This document shows positions 1 through 12,640 of a DNA stretch of 64,000 nucleotides, in pieces. How positions within the stretch are numbered: position 1 is the first letter of the stretch; each line of letters starts with the position of its first letter. The notes beneath the pieces were generated by a model. That model had not been told where the DNA came from. It made no database searches and saw nothing but the letters and a program-made list of their open reading frames with translations. Source of the stretch: Brachypterus glaber (Eukaryota; Arthropoda; Insecta; Coleoptera; Kateretidae); assembly GCA_958510825.1 (NCBI GenBank), contig OY294044.1, positions 71,808,095 to 71,872,094 of the forward strand, in the 5' to 3' direction. Position numbers and translations under genes: made by a program.

Positions 1-45
1 AGTATAATATTCCTTTGCAAAAAGTTCCAAAAATAATTTGAAATT

Positions 46-227
46 ATTATCCGTGTCTGAATTATACTGCAGTGACTCATTTTCGAAAATGTGCTAAAAA
101 TTGAGGATCATACCAGTTCGGGTGCGGTTCTCGTAACTCCGTCTGATAAGGGATTCCCCCCTTATACGAGAGCAGCAAAATACGTTTTAGGCATGAGTCA
201 CTGCAGTCTAATTCTGGCACGGTTAAT
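46..227. repeat. Short terminal-inverted-repeat element (MITE-like)
   Basis: The ends are inverted repeats of about 35 bases: the left end begins ccgtgtctgaattatactgc and the right end, reverse-complemented, reads ccgtgccagaattagactgc. The inside is richer in GC than its surroundings. It has no coding capacity; the 64-codon open frame over it crosses both repeat arms. A sequence matching the left end recurs at 60843. Superfamily unknown. Confidence 0.6.
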
Positions 228-1211
228 ATTATATCGTGAATTTAGCACCTTTAACTCTTTGTACGTATTATTGATTTTGTATTAGATTTTATTTAATATA
301 ACCTATAGAATAGTTTTTATCTAAGTAAGTAATTGTAATAATTTATTTATATAACAATTTTTGTAAATTGTTAATATATTATAACGTTAAACATTAATAT
401 AAAACTTAATTAAGTTAATTAAGCTCAGATAAAACGTAATGAGTTTCTTAAGAAACTAAATATTAAAACTGTCTTTAAAGCTTTTTAAGTGGCTGTGGTC
501 CTAAAAGCTCTTTAGAGCTTTAGTTTAAAATACTTTTTTCATTAATAATATATTAATTTAGTATGTTCACTCGGAATATTTTAACCCTTACTACTGTACT
601 AGTGTAACAAATTATAAAGCTATTTATATTGAAAATATATAATTTCTATCGAAAATTTATTATTTCTTTATGATGTGTATTGTCAGCAATAAAATATATA
701 TATATAAATTAATGTATACTCAACGGTTATATTCTAACCCAAACAATTAGCAGCCACAATAAAGTAACAATATTTTTAAATACAACAACTATATACAAGT
801 TATAATTATAATTAATAATTTAAATTACAAGCCATCAATAAATCACGTGATGCATCTGGGAGGAGGGAGTCACCCTGACTGTAGCTATGCATTACCAAGG
901 ATCATGAGGATTTTGAGTCACTTTTGACGGATTTTTTCATATGACAGTATGGAAAATGCATCACGTGATACCGGTGGGAGTGGCAGATTTAGGGGGTAAC
1001 GAAGGTAATTACCCCCCACGACCATAATTTTAAGAGAAATATAGTATGAAATGCAAGAATATAGATATGGGTATTTCTTACAAATAGTAAAAATGTGTCC
1101 CCAGTTAACTATTACAAGAAAAAAAATTCTTTTCTGTAATGGTTTCATGTGAATGGTTTTTTGTGTTTATTATTAAATTTTAACATAATATCTTAATAGT
1201 ATGTTAAATTA
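228..1211. other. AT-rich DNA, no gene seen
   Basis: No supported gene. The only structure is a 14-base inverted repeat, atcacgtgatgcat, at about 842-855 with its complement at 957-970, closing a GC-richer interior of about 100 bases that could be a small fold-back element. Confidence 0.5.
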
Positions 1212-1440
1212 CTAGTTTTCTAAAGTACTAGTGCGCTAAAAACGTGTTAAAAGTCCAAACGAGTGCTTTATACAATTTTTTTCTTTTTTACATACTCTAA
1301 AATTTTAAAAAACTTACATTTAAATTGATTACTGATTTAGGGATGTTTGTTTCGGGTTGGCATTACAGTTTTCACCATGTTTAAAATTCTAAGAACAAAT
1401 ATTAATTTGATATATTGTAAGGGCCTACCTTATCTCAAAT
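1212..1440. repeat. Dispersed repeat family 1, partial copy
   Basis: The block ttttctaaagtactagtgcg and the block following gggttggcattacag recur at 10930 and 20110. The same family shows further parts at 6055-6310 and 19990-20420. This is a degenerate, incomplete copy with no coding capacity and unknown class. Confidence 0.6.
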
Positions 1441-1682
1441 TCAAAATTATTTTTTAAAATTAACGGCCTAAAAGATCAACAGTTTTTGATCTAAATGTCA
1501 AACGTTATCAGACAAAATTCCACTTAAAAAGATGACAACAGTTCCGCATAGCAAAAATGCTGTTATCTCGATTAGCGTCTAAAAAGAGCGGGGGCCGATA
1601 CCTGAGAGGCACCTTTAGGGGTATGGGAGGATTGTTTTGATAGCGGCTTCAGAGAGTGCCGGGGACTACGGCCTATAAGTGT

Positions 1683-2304
1683 TGTGGTGTGACGCAATCC
1701 ATTTTAGTTAAAAAACTGTTTATTTTCTATATGGATTGCTAAACATTATTTGTTTCCGAAAATGTAAGAATTAGTTGAAAGTGCCGAATTACAATTTTTA
1801 TAACACCCTGTAGTAGCGGCATAGTTAAGTACTTCATAAATCACGTATGGCGGAATGATTATTGTGACACTACTGAGGAGAGCGCTTTTTAATTTACTGC
1901 GCTGACTAACCTAGATGCGGTGATCTCTTTGTGATTCATGCTTTTCAACATTAAATCAATGCCAAAGAAATGTCCAGTTTGGTTATTAACGTCGACATTA
2001 ATAACCAAACTGGACATTTCTTTGGCATTGATTTAATGTTGAAAAGCATGAATCACAAAGAGATCACCGCATCTAGGTTAGTCAGCGCAGTAAATTAAAA
2101 AGCGCTCTCCTCAGTAGTGTCACAATAATCATTCCGCCATACGTGATTTATGAAGTACTTAACTATGCCGCTACTACAGGGTGTTATAAAAATTGTAATT
2201 CGGCACTTTCAACTAATTCTTACATTTTCGGAAACAAATAATGTTTAGCAATCCATATAGAAAATAAACAGTTTTTTAACTAAAATGGATTGCGTCACAC
2301 CACA
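1683..2304. repeat. Nearly perfect 622-bp palindrome
   Basis: Reading outward from gtcgac at 1991-1996, the two 311-base arms are reverse complements throughout; the only difference I found by eye is close to the centre (aac-gtc against gac-att). There is essentially no loop. The outer limits are tgtggtgtgacgca on the left and its complement on the right. No open frame of note lies inside. It could be a very young inverted duplication, a fold-back element, or an assembly or sequencing artefact (read folding back on itself). Confidence 0.9.
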
Positions 2305-5115
2305 GTGTTTTGTGTTAGTGAAATTAAATCAGGTACGATTTTTGTGTTAATTTTAATTAGTTATAAGTTTTGATGGTTTTATTTTATATATTATCTATCC
2401 TATTTCACACGTGAACATGTATACGCGTTATAAGCATTTTTCAGATGTTTTTAAACCTAAATTTCACCTGGTTACACGGTCCGCGTCTGAGGCATTTTGA
2501 ATGATATAATTTTCCGAAAGTTTTAGTACATGATTTGAGTCATATGTCTCGAAGTAGATATTATCTTGAACTAGGAAAAGCTTATTTTATCTAGGAAATT
2601 ATAATCATTTTTTCAGGCAAATTTGTAGATCAGGCGGGAACTAGTGACCGATGATGACGTGTGAGGTTTGATACAGTTTTTTTTAACTAATTTATTTCAT
2701 AGAGAAGATTTCTTTGTTTCAAAAGCGCGCAAAAGTTTGACAGATTTTTTTCCGTTGGGGAAAAATGTCATCTTAGGGTTTTATTGTTAAGAAAGGTCTG
2801 TTTTTAGGTTTAATAATTTGAGAGTGTTATTTTACCAGAAAGCCTTATTTATTCATACAAAATACTTAAACAAATTTTATAAAATGGCTATAAAAAAAAT
2901 ATTGCAATGTGAATAAATTCCCACGTAGGGGATGTTCCATGCGAAAAAGGCCTGGGGTTTTTAGAATAAGAATCTGATAGTGTTATTTGTCAAGAAAACA
3001 AAAGTCTGTTATAAAAATACAATATTCTCGACTGACCTACAAAATACTACACAAATTTTATGAAAAACTAGCCGAGTACCCGTGCGTTGCACAAGGCATT
3101 AAGATACATTTTTTACCACCTCGGGTGTTAAATATCGAATATTCCTGAAACACGTATCTTTTTGATTTCAATAAAGAACATTTTTGCAAAATAGGAATAT
3201 TCTAGATTAAGGGGCCTCTGGGATACGCACACTTTTAAGAAACATTTCAATACAAGGTTTCCCCTCCATAAGGGTTCATTTCGAAAAATCCTTTCTTAGT
3301 GGGTGCTTACATCATAAAAGAAATAAACTTCCAAATTTAAAGTTTCAAGGCCTAGGGGTTTGGGCTGTGCGTTGAATACCTGAGTGCGCCTCTGCACGCA
3401 TTTCGAGAACAAAAATGCGTATCCCATACTCTTTACAATTTTGAGCTAGTCAGTCGAGGTCAAATTTTAGCAGTGGTGAAAACAAAAATATTGTGGTCTC
3501 TGGGTGAAATGTATTGTGTGTTTTTAGATCTTTAAGGGTACGTGAGTTAAAATTAAATCTTTAATACTTATTTTCTAATGTTTAGATAGTTATATTCAGT
3601 TGTAATCACACGTTTTTATGTTAAAATGTATTTCTATGTCTATTTTAGTAAATTTATACTTTTTCGGTGCCAAAAATACTTGTAAACTGAGAACTTATTG
3701 CACTTTTCCTTTATAAATACGATTAAATTGTTTTAGAAAAATACATGGGTTTTTGCATGATTTTATAGTTGTGAAGGGCTTGCGTTTTTAGGGTTTCTTG
3801 TGCAGTTTGTTTTTTTATAGGTAATTTTGAGCGGCAATAATCTGTGACGTGTGATTATAACTGCGTATTAAGTTTAAAGCGCTCCAAAGTTGACATGAAG
3901 TTCCCGCTAAGGGAAATAAGATGTTAGTTCGTTGGAAAGGTCTATCATTTTAAGGTTATGTTTAATTTTAAGACGAAATGTCTGTTGTTCAGTGGTAATA
4001 ATTTTTAAGTAGTTCATTTTATGTAAGTACAATGGTTTCTTATAGTTTTAAACAAAACCCAAGGTAAAATCACACATAATAGTAGAGAAAAACTTTTGTA
4101 TTTAGAAAACCAGAGAGATGGGTGCTAAACTGAATAATGTTGATTTATTTAACGTAAATTTATTTATGAAAAGTTTAAAGGTGGGTTTTACAAACGTTTT
4201 AAATTTTCTTTAGTCATTCAAAGGGTAATTGTTTTTTTTTTACTCTGGTATCAGACTGCTATTTTAAGTTTAGAAAAATGTACTCGGGAAAGAGATAGAC
4301 CTTAGTTAAATTAGATATTTTTGTTGTACCTCTGTTTATATTTTATTTTAAATATTCATTCTTGATTGTTTTTTTTTCAACTTAATTGGATATTGTGTAA
4401 CCAAAGGTATGACTAAATTGTGTGTGTTTTTTTTTTTCTACTTTCAAGTGATTTTATTTACTCACACTTAATATTTATTTCTTGCTAAATTTATTTAAGG
4501 GTAGCAAAATTTGAATTGTTTTACTACTACTAATTTGAGCTCTGTAAAATTGATTGAAAGTGTAGAATTTAAGAAATGCCCATATTAATTCAAACTTTTC
4601 GTGAATTCTAATTTTAATTTATTTATTTTATTTTCAACCTAGTATCCGGTTATCGTAGGGTTATTTTTACATGTTTTTTTTGTAAGGTACTGGCGATGTT
4701 ATAAGTATGTTTTAATCTGATTTGTTTATTTACCATTTGACAACTTATTTAATTGTGTTTCTATATTTATGTGTTTAAAACCGATTTATCTATTTACCAT
4801 TTTTTTTTAAACCTGTCTCTACGTTTCTATGATTTGTTTTGTGGTGTATTTCAGGTTTATTTTTCAGGAATTATAATTATTATTTTTATTGTTATTATCA
4901 GCATATTTATTTTTTTTTTTGCATTTACATATTTTATAGCACTGCCAGTTACCCATTGATTTTAAAATATTGAGTTAAATTTGTGCCTAATTTGTTTTTT
5001 TTTTTAATTTCTAAAACAATATGTATTTTTGCCATCTGACAGTAGAGGGACACTTATTCCAGAGTAAAAGAGCTTTGTTGAATTTACATTGTTTTGTTAC
5101 CCTTTTATTCCCTGA
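2305..5115. other. AT-rich DNA, no gene seen
   Basis: Mostly T-rich sequence. At 3066-3100 the string gtacccgtgcgttgcac resembles a motif at the ends of common arthropod interspersed repeats, but I cannot assign a family. The open frame at 4753-4959 is low-complexity (runs of Phe/Ile from T tracts) and is not treated as a gene. Confidence 0.5.
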
Positions 5116-5297
5116 CTGCTATCTAAAAAAATTGCTGGGCAGTCAAATCCTAGCCAGTACTATCTAAAAAATTGCGGGGCACAACCAATGGGCTGCTATC
5201 TAAAAAGATTGCTGGGCAGTTCCATTCCCAATTTCTGCTATCTAAAACATTGCCGGGCAGAATCCCATCCGCTGCTATCTAAAATATTGCTGGGCGG
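5116..5297. repeat. Five regularly spaced 26-bp repeats
   Basis: Units begin near 5116, 5157, 5193, 5235 and 5272, at spacings of 41, 36, 42 and 37 bases. The consensus is ctgctatctaaaa, then attgctgggcag, with complementary ends (ctgc/gcag). The 11-17 bases between units differ from each other. The regular spacing superficially resembles a CRISPR array, but the context is eukaryotic, units are imperfect and there are only five; a minisatellite or the tail of a non-autonomous element is more likely. Confidence 0.8.
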
Positions 5298-6054
5298 CCA
5301 CCTATCTTACCTAACTATGTATATATTTTTTCTGTTGAGTGTTCCACGTCTGGGGGGCGTAAATGATACCTTTATTGTTAAGGCACAAATACAGCATTTT
5401 ACAGTCAAAACTTTGTAGAAACTATTTAGGCATACACTTTCCTCACCATTAAATTAATTTTACAATTTCTTGTTTTTTTTTAATCACGTGACAGACATGT
5501 AAATGATTTTGCGATGTCTGTTTTCTGGATTGATTTAGGAACTATGTTAATTGGGTCGTATTAAATTATATTTTGGTGTTTTCTGCCGAACACCTAATTT
5601 TTTGGGCATAAAAGTTTGAGATAATACCTGGTTTTATTAGTACTATTTTATATTTGTAATTTTGTGGTTAAAAAGAGAAGGTTTTCTAGTTGCTTACTTT
5701 CCTTCTCAGAGAAAAAGCACCTGAGGCAACTGTAACTGGCTTTATTATATTTTTTTAAATACCTGGTTTTTTTATCTCATTTCATGTAAAATATACACAT
5801 CTTGATTTGATGTTTAATAAAGTTGGTTACAAGGGTTTATTTGTTTTATTGAAAATGTCCCCAATTCTCCTTTCATATGCAAGTAACACAATACAAATCG
5901 AACCAAATATATATATTTTAACCTTCTGTAAACACAAAGTAGGATCCTACTCTAGACTAATCGATCACTGGCCAGATTTGTTGGTATTTTTGTTGGGGTA
6001 CTACGTAGTCACCTTAAATTGTCATTAGTCGACGTGATAATTTTTAGGTCGGTT
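5298..6054. other. AT-rich DNA, no gene seen
   Basis: No feature supported. Short open frames (5188-5418, 5807-6028) lack any recognisable domain and overlap repeat or low-complexity sequence. Confidence 0.4.
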
Positions 6055-6310
6055 ACATTACAATATTTTATAGTCATTTCTTCTCTTTTTCACTGCAAGT
6101 AACCAAGCCACAATTTTAACAAGGTAAACAATTCCGAAACACAAAATTTTGTAGAAAATTAAACTTTAAAGCGACGTTCACATTTGCACGGCAAACGTCA
6201 AGCGATAGGCTTTTGTCTGTTGCCAACCCAAAAATAAAAAAGTAGAGACCTCTTATGTACCTATAAGAACACGCAAAATGCTTATAAGAGTCGTAAAATA
6301 GAAAAAATTG
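6055..6310. repeat. Dispersed repeat family 1, second copy
   Basis: Closely matches 20165-20420 in the same orientation. Shared blocks include cacaaaattttgta, gataggcttttgt, gttgccaaccca and agtagagacctcttatg, in the same order and spacing. It is non-coding. The two copies differ at scattered positions, so both are old. Confidence 0.75.
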
Positions 6311-7678
6311 AAAAAATTGATAATGAATATTTCGTTATGCTCTTTTATATAGTCAAAGATAGAATTTTCATACAAAAGTAATCAAAATTTTTAATCATAA
6401 TGTGATTTTTTAAATTCTCTAACCATAGAAGTTTGTGATTTGCGTAGAAATTTATTTTTCTTTATTTGTAAGTACTATAAATTTCGAGGCTTAATATTAT
6501 CCTTCATTTTGGTATCCATTTTTCATTACTATGTTTGAATAATGCGTATGCATGACCTTCTCATCTTTAGATGTCGCAGCTGATTCTTCAGAAATCCAGA
6601 TATTCCACATTTCCCACCCTATTTCACATTCGCCGTCTTTACTTCATATACTGGCGGTGTATGGAGATAATATACACAAACAAAAAAACAAAAAAAAAAC
6701 AAAACATTCGTAATTTATTGACCGTAAATTTTTTTTCAATGACAAATGTATATTTGTAATAATACACCAGGCCACAAAAAAAAATAAGTTCAATATTTTC
6801 TTCGCTTCCTCCTTAAAAAGTGGTTTATAGTTATAGTCATAGTTTTCGACATTTTAATCAAAACAACTTCCAAAAATTAATAGTTTAGGTGCTGGAGCAC
6901 TTTTAAATTCTCTAGGACCGCAGTGTATCAATCTTATGAAAATGTGATTTCGGTTAGATATGACTGAAATTTGGATATATTATAATTCTTAACTTTCTGA
7001 TCCAAGGTGTTTTCGAGTAAAACTCCCAAAATTTAATAGAGCTCATAGATACTAGAGAACTTTGAAGATCTCGAGCTAGCGCGTCTAATATTCTTTTTTG
7101 TTGTTTAAGAAAAAATGGTGGTCAAATTCGCCAAAAAGAAAAAATACGCTAGTTTAAGAGTAGTTGACATTTTTTATATTTTGTTGTTCTGTGTCATTTG
7201 TACAAACCTTTAATAAGTGAATTTTCATTGGTCAGTAATGAATTAGTAATTACGAAATTTAATTAAAATCGCTAATTTTCCATTCAATTCGATTCAATTT
7301 ATTCAAATTAAATACAAAACACAAAATATTGCTTACATTACACAGAGAGATTATTACTAAAAACAAGTAAGCAATATTTATTTCAATCAAGTGGCTTAAA
7401 AGTTTCTATATCCACAAAAATATTAGGTAGGGGAAGGGGCCCTAAGTTGACGAACATAAGCTTTGAGGGTTTGTGGGATTTTCATTTATTTTTTTTTTCT
7501 TTAGAATGTGGTAATTTAACTAATAGTCTATCTAATTTATACATTTTGTTTTGTTTTAATTATTTATTTCCTTTAAAAAAAATTAATAAAAAAATATTAC
7601 CACCAGGAGAGAATAAGTTGACGAAGAATAAAAAATATAAAAAAAACTTTTATTAAAAAGAATAATAATAATAAGATT
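6311..7678. other. AT-rich DNA, no gene seen
   Basis: No gene. Near 6768 caccaggccacaaaaaaaaa resembles the end of the TIR element at 17750-18464 and may be a solo end. The open frame at 7447-7656 is Lys/Phe/Asn-rich, low-complexity translation. Confidence 0.4.
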
Positions 7679-8243
7679 AGCTTAAAACTTGTTAGGATAA
7701 TTTTAATTTTCACAAAAATCACAAATCCAAATCTTTATTTTGCCTTCCTTTGAACTCATTTCATTGCAGTAAGCATGGGTCTATAATTTGAAGCTAAAGC
7801 ATTAAAACCATACCTCATTATCGTTACCAACATCCCCGTCTATTAGACAGTCGTTTTTATTCGAAACATCTACATCGATATTTTTTATGTATATTATAGT
7901 ATCGTCTTACCCGCATTTGGTGTTTGTCATCTTATCCACATACACTGAGATTCTTTAAATAGAATAGCTTAAAACTTGTTAGGATAATTTTAATTTTCAC
8001 AAGAATCACAAATCCAAATCTTTATTTTGGCTTTCTTTGAACTCATTTCATTGCAGTAAGCATGGGTCTATAATTTGAAGCTAAAGCATTAAAACCATAC
8101 CTCATTATCGTTACCAACATCCCCGCCTATTAGACAGTCGTTTTCATTCGAAACCTCTACATCGATATTTTTTATGTAGTATCGTCATCTTACCCGCATT
8201 TGGTGTTCGTCATCTTATCCACATACACTGAGATTCTTTAAGT
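7679..8243. repeat. Tandem duplication, 287-bp unit, two copies
   Basis: Unit 1 starts at 7679 and unit 2 at 7966, both with agcttaaaacttgttaggat, and both run to tacactgagattcttta. They differ by a few substitutions and a small deletion in the second copy near atgtatattatagtatc. Non-coding; looks like a fairly recent local duplication. Confidence 0.85.
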
Positions 8244-8586
8244 AATAATAATTATAATTATTGTAAAAAAATCTTAATTTGAAACTTAATTTTAATTTAA
8301 AGTATTTATAATATAATAAGTTTAAAAATTTATGTATAAATTTCAGGCCAATACTCACCCATAAAATTTTATTCACTTAAGTTGGTACAGTTAAAATGAC
8401 ATCGAATCACTCATTTAAACAAAAATGGCTTCTACATAGGCCAACTACGTTTTGCAAGGCATAACACTAGCGCTCCTATTTGGCGCCTAAGTCAGGTAGT
8501 TACCACAGACTGCAACTGTTGCTTCAGATTGTAGCTTGTTATAGACGATTCGTCATCTTACCCACTTTGTGTCATGTGGAGAACTA

Positions 8587-9510
8587 TACTGCCCTACTAC
8601 CCTAAAAAGCAGTAACTCTATATTTAATAAAACTAAGATAACTAAGATATTGCCAATTAATGGAAAAAAAAGTAAATCGTCTTAGCCACTCCCTTATGTT
8701 ATTGCTAGAATCGAGAAAGTGGGCGTATAACTTTAGGTTTAAAGTACCTTTATTATAACACAAGTACGCAATCATTAATTATTTATTTAAATTAAAAAAA
8801 GGCAGTTACTGCTTTTTAGTTTAGTTGCTCGTAATCAAAATGTTTAGGAATGCTAAACTAAAAAGCAGTATGTGACAAAATGAAAAGAAAACTACCCAAA
8901 AATAAAAAAATATATTTTTAAATTTCCTTTTAGAAATAAATTTTATTTTCCCCAAGGAAAGTCTGGAGTTGGTAATTTTTTTTTTAATTTGTATTGCTTT
9001 TTTACATTTGTTGACGTTTTTTATCCAAAAAAGTTGATTTCCGTCAAAAAAAAATCTGTCTCGGTCTATCTGTCGGTCTGCCTATCTCTCCGTCTGTCCA
9101 GAAAATTTGTGTCCACGATAAATCGAGAACGCTTTGAGCTAAAAACTTACAAGGAAAAGTATTATTTTGTTGGCAGCAGTTTTTTTTTTGCTTTTTCTGG
9201 AAAACCTAGCGTCATACAAAAACTATAATAATACAAAAAGAAACTGTTTTATTAATGCTTTACATCCTGTCTGTCCGATATGCTACTAATATTTTCTTTC
9301 AAAATAAAAAACTTATTTGGAGTTACTGCTTTTTAGTGAGAGTACCTTATTTTGGAGATACTGCAAAAGTTTATAACTGCATAAATAAAACTATTTACTC
9401 AAATTTGATTGGTTCGATAAATAGCCCATGGAAATGCACCACTAAGAGTAAGGTTAATTCAAAATCCATAAAAAATGGAGTTACGGCTTTTTTAGCTTAG
9501 TAGGGCAGTA
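8587..9510. mobile_element. Non-autonomous TIR element, TA target duplication
   Basis: The left end tactgccctactaccctaaa and the right end (reverse complement tactgccctactaagctaaa) are imperfect inverted repeats of about 35 bases, flanked by TA at 8585-8586 and 9511-9512. An internal inverted repeat at 8801-8870 uses the same agcagta/tactgct sequence. No transposase is visible; the open frames at 8989-9228 and 9255-9500 are low complexity. Related ends appear at 62937-63048. TA duplication suggests Tc1/mariner-type mobilisation, but this is inference. Confidence 0.7.
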
Positions 9511-9805
9511 TATGGATAGGAATTTAATTTAATGTAGTAAAAGGCTTACACAAACTTAACTAAATAAACTGCAATAATCAACACAAAACACAAAAACCAA
9601 ACCGAAAATATTAAAAATGCGTTATTTTCATGTTTATTCCTTTAAGTTTTTAATGGTTTGTTCTATCTAAGGGTTAAAAAAAATAATTTAATTATTGAAT
9701 CATGCAAATAATCCAGCAATATCAATAATATCTATATATTATAATACATTATAATGTCAGTAATTCAAATAATATAATAATAATAATATAGTATATTCTA
9801 TAACT

Positions 9806-9902
9806 AGTATGGAATAGACAATATTACGCGAGCGAAAAGACCGTCATATGAGCCGGCAGGCTAGTATGACGGTCCCGCGAGCGCGGAATGACTATTCCAT
9901 AT
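9806..9902. repeat. 97-bp GC-rich fold-back element
   Basis: Arms pair as tatggaatag...ctattccata, gcgagcg...cgcgagcgc (imperfect) and gaccgtcata...tatgacggtc around a short centre, gagccggcaggct. It stands out from the very AT-rich flanks. The minus-strand 71-codon frame across it is a by-product of the arms. Confidence 0.7.
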
Positions 9903-10860
9903 GTTTGTAGACTATACTTTTTCTTCGACTGCAAATAGGAAACACTGTATGGCTTTAAACTGCGGACAAGATTAAAAACAATAATTTTTGTGACTCGATA
10001 TTGTAAATGCAACAAAACACATATTTTTAAATATAGCAATTAATGTTATTTAATAATTTTATCAAATCAGTACTCGAAAAAGATTTTATTTAATTTTAGC
10101 ACATATTTACAAATTATAATGCAAAAATTGAAGGTTATGTCAGATTGCTGTGACAGATATCAGGTTTAAATATTTAACAATAGATGGAGCAGTTTTAATT
10201 TTTTGAACTAAATTGATAAAAAAACTGGTCAAATATTAAAAAAAGCTAATAAACTTTATGTAATTTTAACGCAAAACTTTAAATTGCATTGAATTATTGA
10301 ATATTTCATGGTAAAATATACATATTTTTGCTAATTTTGCTACAGTTTTCTTTACTTTTACAAACAAAAGATGGAACTACATGTGCTCATTCTAACACTT
10401 GATACGGAATATTCATACCGTATCTAGAGCTAGAATGGATTCATTCTGTCTTTGAAAAGTGTGTGTATTTGCTTACATTCTAAACCAGTCGTAGAAAAAT
10501 AATATTCTATTCTAATTTTGAATTACCCAGTATAAATTAAGTATAGCCTCTAACTTTTAAAATATTTATGAAAGTAAAAGCCTCAAGCATATGAATAGTA
10601 TATAAATGTACTTGGAAGATTTTGGTTTATTTTTAAGGAAAATGCAGTACCTAAACATAAGTAGTGTTTATTTCACTTTTTCTTCCCAAACTAAAAATCA
10701 TATTCTAAGTATATTTGTGTGTTGTAAGTTTACTTATTTTTCATAATATAGAAAATTTATATTTCCCTAAAGGCATTTCGTAAATTTTAATCCAAGTTCG
10801 AGGCAAATATCTCATGACTCAGCATTACCACTGGGAATGGAAGCTCGGTGATTGAAATAG
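9903..10860. other. AT-rich DNA, no gene seen
   Basis: Only a small hairpin is visible at 10388-10437, where cattctaacacttgatacgg faces ccgtatctagagctagaatg across an eight-base loop. Nothing else is supported. Confidence 0.45.
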
Positions 10861-11040
10861 TATATTAAAGTACTAGTTTCATAACACGAGCGCACGAGTA
10901 CAAGTTTAGAAAACGAGCAGCTTGCGGCGAGTTTTCTAAAGTACTAGTGCGCTAAAAACGTGTTATGAAACGAGTGCTTTATATAATTTTTTTTATTTTG
11001 CTCTAAAATTTAAAAAAAAACCTCTTATGGGCCAAAATAG
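10861..11040. repeat. Dispersed repeat family 1 with ~90-bp fold-back
   Basis: At 10876-10965 three nested pairs are seen: gtttcataacac/gtgttatgaaac, gcgcacgagta/tactagtgcgc and ttagaaaacgagc/gcgagttttctaa. The same block recurs at 19991-20090 and, in part, at 1213-1290, each followed by gagtgctttata or agtactttata. The arms are not identical, so this is an old structured repeat rather than a fresh palindrome. Confidence 0.7.
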
Positions 11041-12286
11041 GGTTGGGTAGGTACCTAATCTAGAATCCTAATTTTTTCAAACTTAAGTGTTTGTTTAAAT
11101 GGAGAATACAAAACTATATAGTTTTTTAATTTCTTTTCATGCCTACCAATCAATCTATCTATTCATATTTTAGCGGCCGGAATGGCTTCATGGTTTTACT
11201 ATAAGTTATAGTTCTCCGCATGAAAGAAAGTCTCCGACGAAAGGGGGAGGAATCATTCGCGCTCTCTTCTTTGCGTTAAAACTGTTATAAGGCTGCGTGC
11301 GTGCTTACAACGGGCCTCTCACTTGCACACACATTCCTAAAATTATTCCCGTAGCCACAGATCCGTGTGTCAAAGTATGTATGCAGTTGTTCATGCCGCG
11401 TTTTGATAAACTGCGAATGCGCAGGCGCATGCTCTGACCGTTTTTCAGTATATTGAATGCATTTTTTTACAACAAAAAAACACCAAACAGACGCCAAACG
11501 AACGTTAACGTAAACCTAGGCCCCCATATTAAAAAAAAACACCAAACAACAAAAAACGAAAACAAACTACGGCACGGACAGCTGCAATTGGCCGCTTGTA
11601 AATTCGCAGTGTTATATTTCGCGATATTGAATATCAAAGACAGTCATGTCGGATTTCGGTTCTTTGTACAATAGCTTATGGTAAAAAGCATCCCAGGAAA
11701 CCAAAACAACCTCTGCAAATTGAAGATAATAAATTGTGGCTTAGCCTCAAAAAAGAAAAAATGAAAAAAATCAAAAAAAATTTTCAAGCTGCTAGGTAAA
11801 ACAAAGCAAAATCGTTTTATAAAGAACAAGTGTCTACAAGCAAAATTCCAGCAGTAACTGCTCCTCTGCCACCACCAGAACAAACAATTCTTTTAGTAAA
11901 ATTAGAGTGTGATACATGGGGGGGCTGGCAAGATATTGTGACAATGTGTGACATGAGGAGGAGGGTCTAAAATCACCTAAAGAGTGTGACTTATTTTATG
12001 GACGACCCCTTACTTGAAAAACATATTTTCAACAATGAGTGCTTGTTAGGTTTTTATTGGCAGCGGTGTTAAATAATTTAATACGTATATTAAATTTGTT
12101 TAAAATTACATGTACTATATAATTTTTGAATTTTTGAATAAAAATATGTAAATTCACAAATGAATACTAAATAAACAATATATTTTGTGTTAAAATATAC
12201 TCGTGCTTTAAAATAACTACACACTAAATTAAATTTAATATTGCCAAATTATTCGTGGTAATATAATATACCACCTAATAATATTA
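11041..12286. other. Intergenic DNA with a family 2 repeat at 11462-11595
   Basis: The block at 11462-11595 (aacgttaacgtaaac core, accaaac motifs, cggcacggacagctgcaatt) is the inverted counterpart of 37672-37812 and is related to the array at 21480-21760. Downstream, 11905-12010 holds a G-rich stretch with three gtgtga repeats of unknown nature. The small open frames here show no domain. Confidence 0.5.
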
Positions 12287-12640
12287 TACAGGGCATGTCA
12301 AAAGTCCCCCCCCCCCCTTTAACTTTTAAATGGCTTAAGATATCCACTTACTTAAAATTTTAAACACGCAAATTACTTAACCCAACTATTTTTTTGGTAT
12401 ATAACTGATATGCTTAGGGTGAAAATGGAGACAGGGAGGCAAGGGATAACATTTTTTAAATTAAAAGGGGGCGTGTGGCACACAATTTTAAAGCTTATAA
12501 AATTTTTTAGTCTCCCGTATATTTTTTTTATTTTTTTGAAGCAATATTTGGGGGTTTAAAATAGGGTTAAAAATAGGAATTTTCGTAAAAATTTAATTAA
12601 AAAAATCAAAACAGTATTTGAAAAATAGTGTATTCCATGA

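Noticed and set aside
4753..4959. Small membrane protein
   Set aside because: Hydrophobicity comes from translating T-rich DNA; no other evidence.
5116..5297. CRISPR array
   Set aside because: Repeats are imperfect, only five, spacers are 11-17 bases, no cas genes, and the surroundings are eukaryotic transposon DNA.
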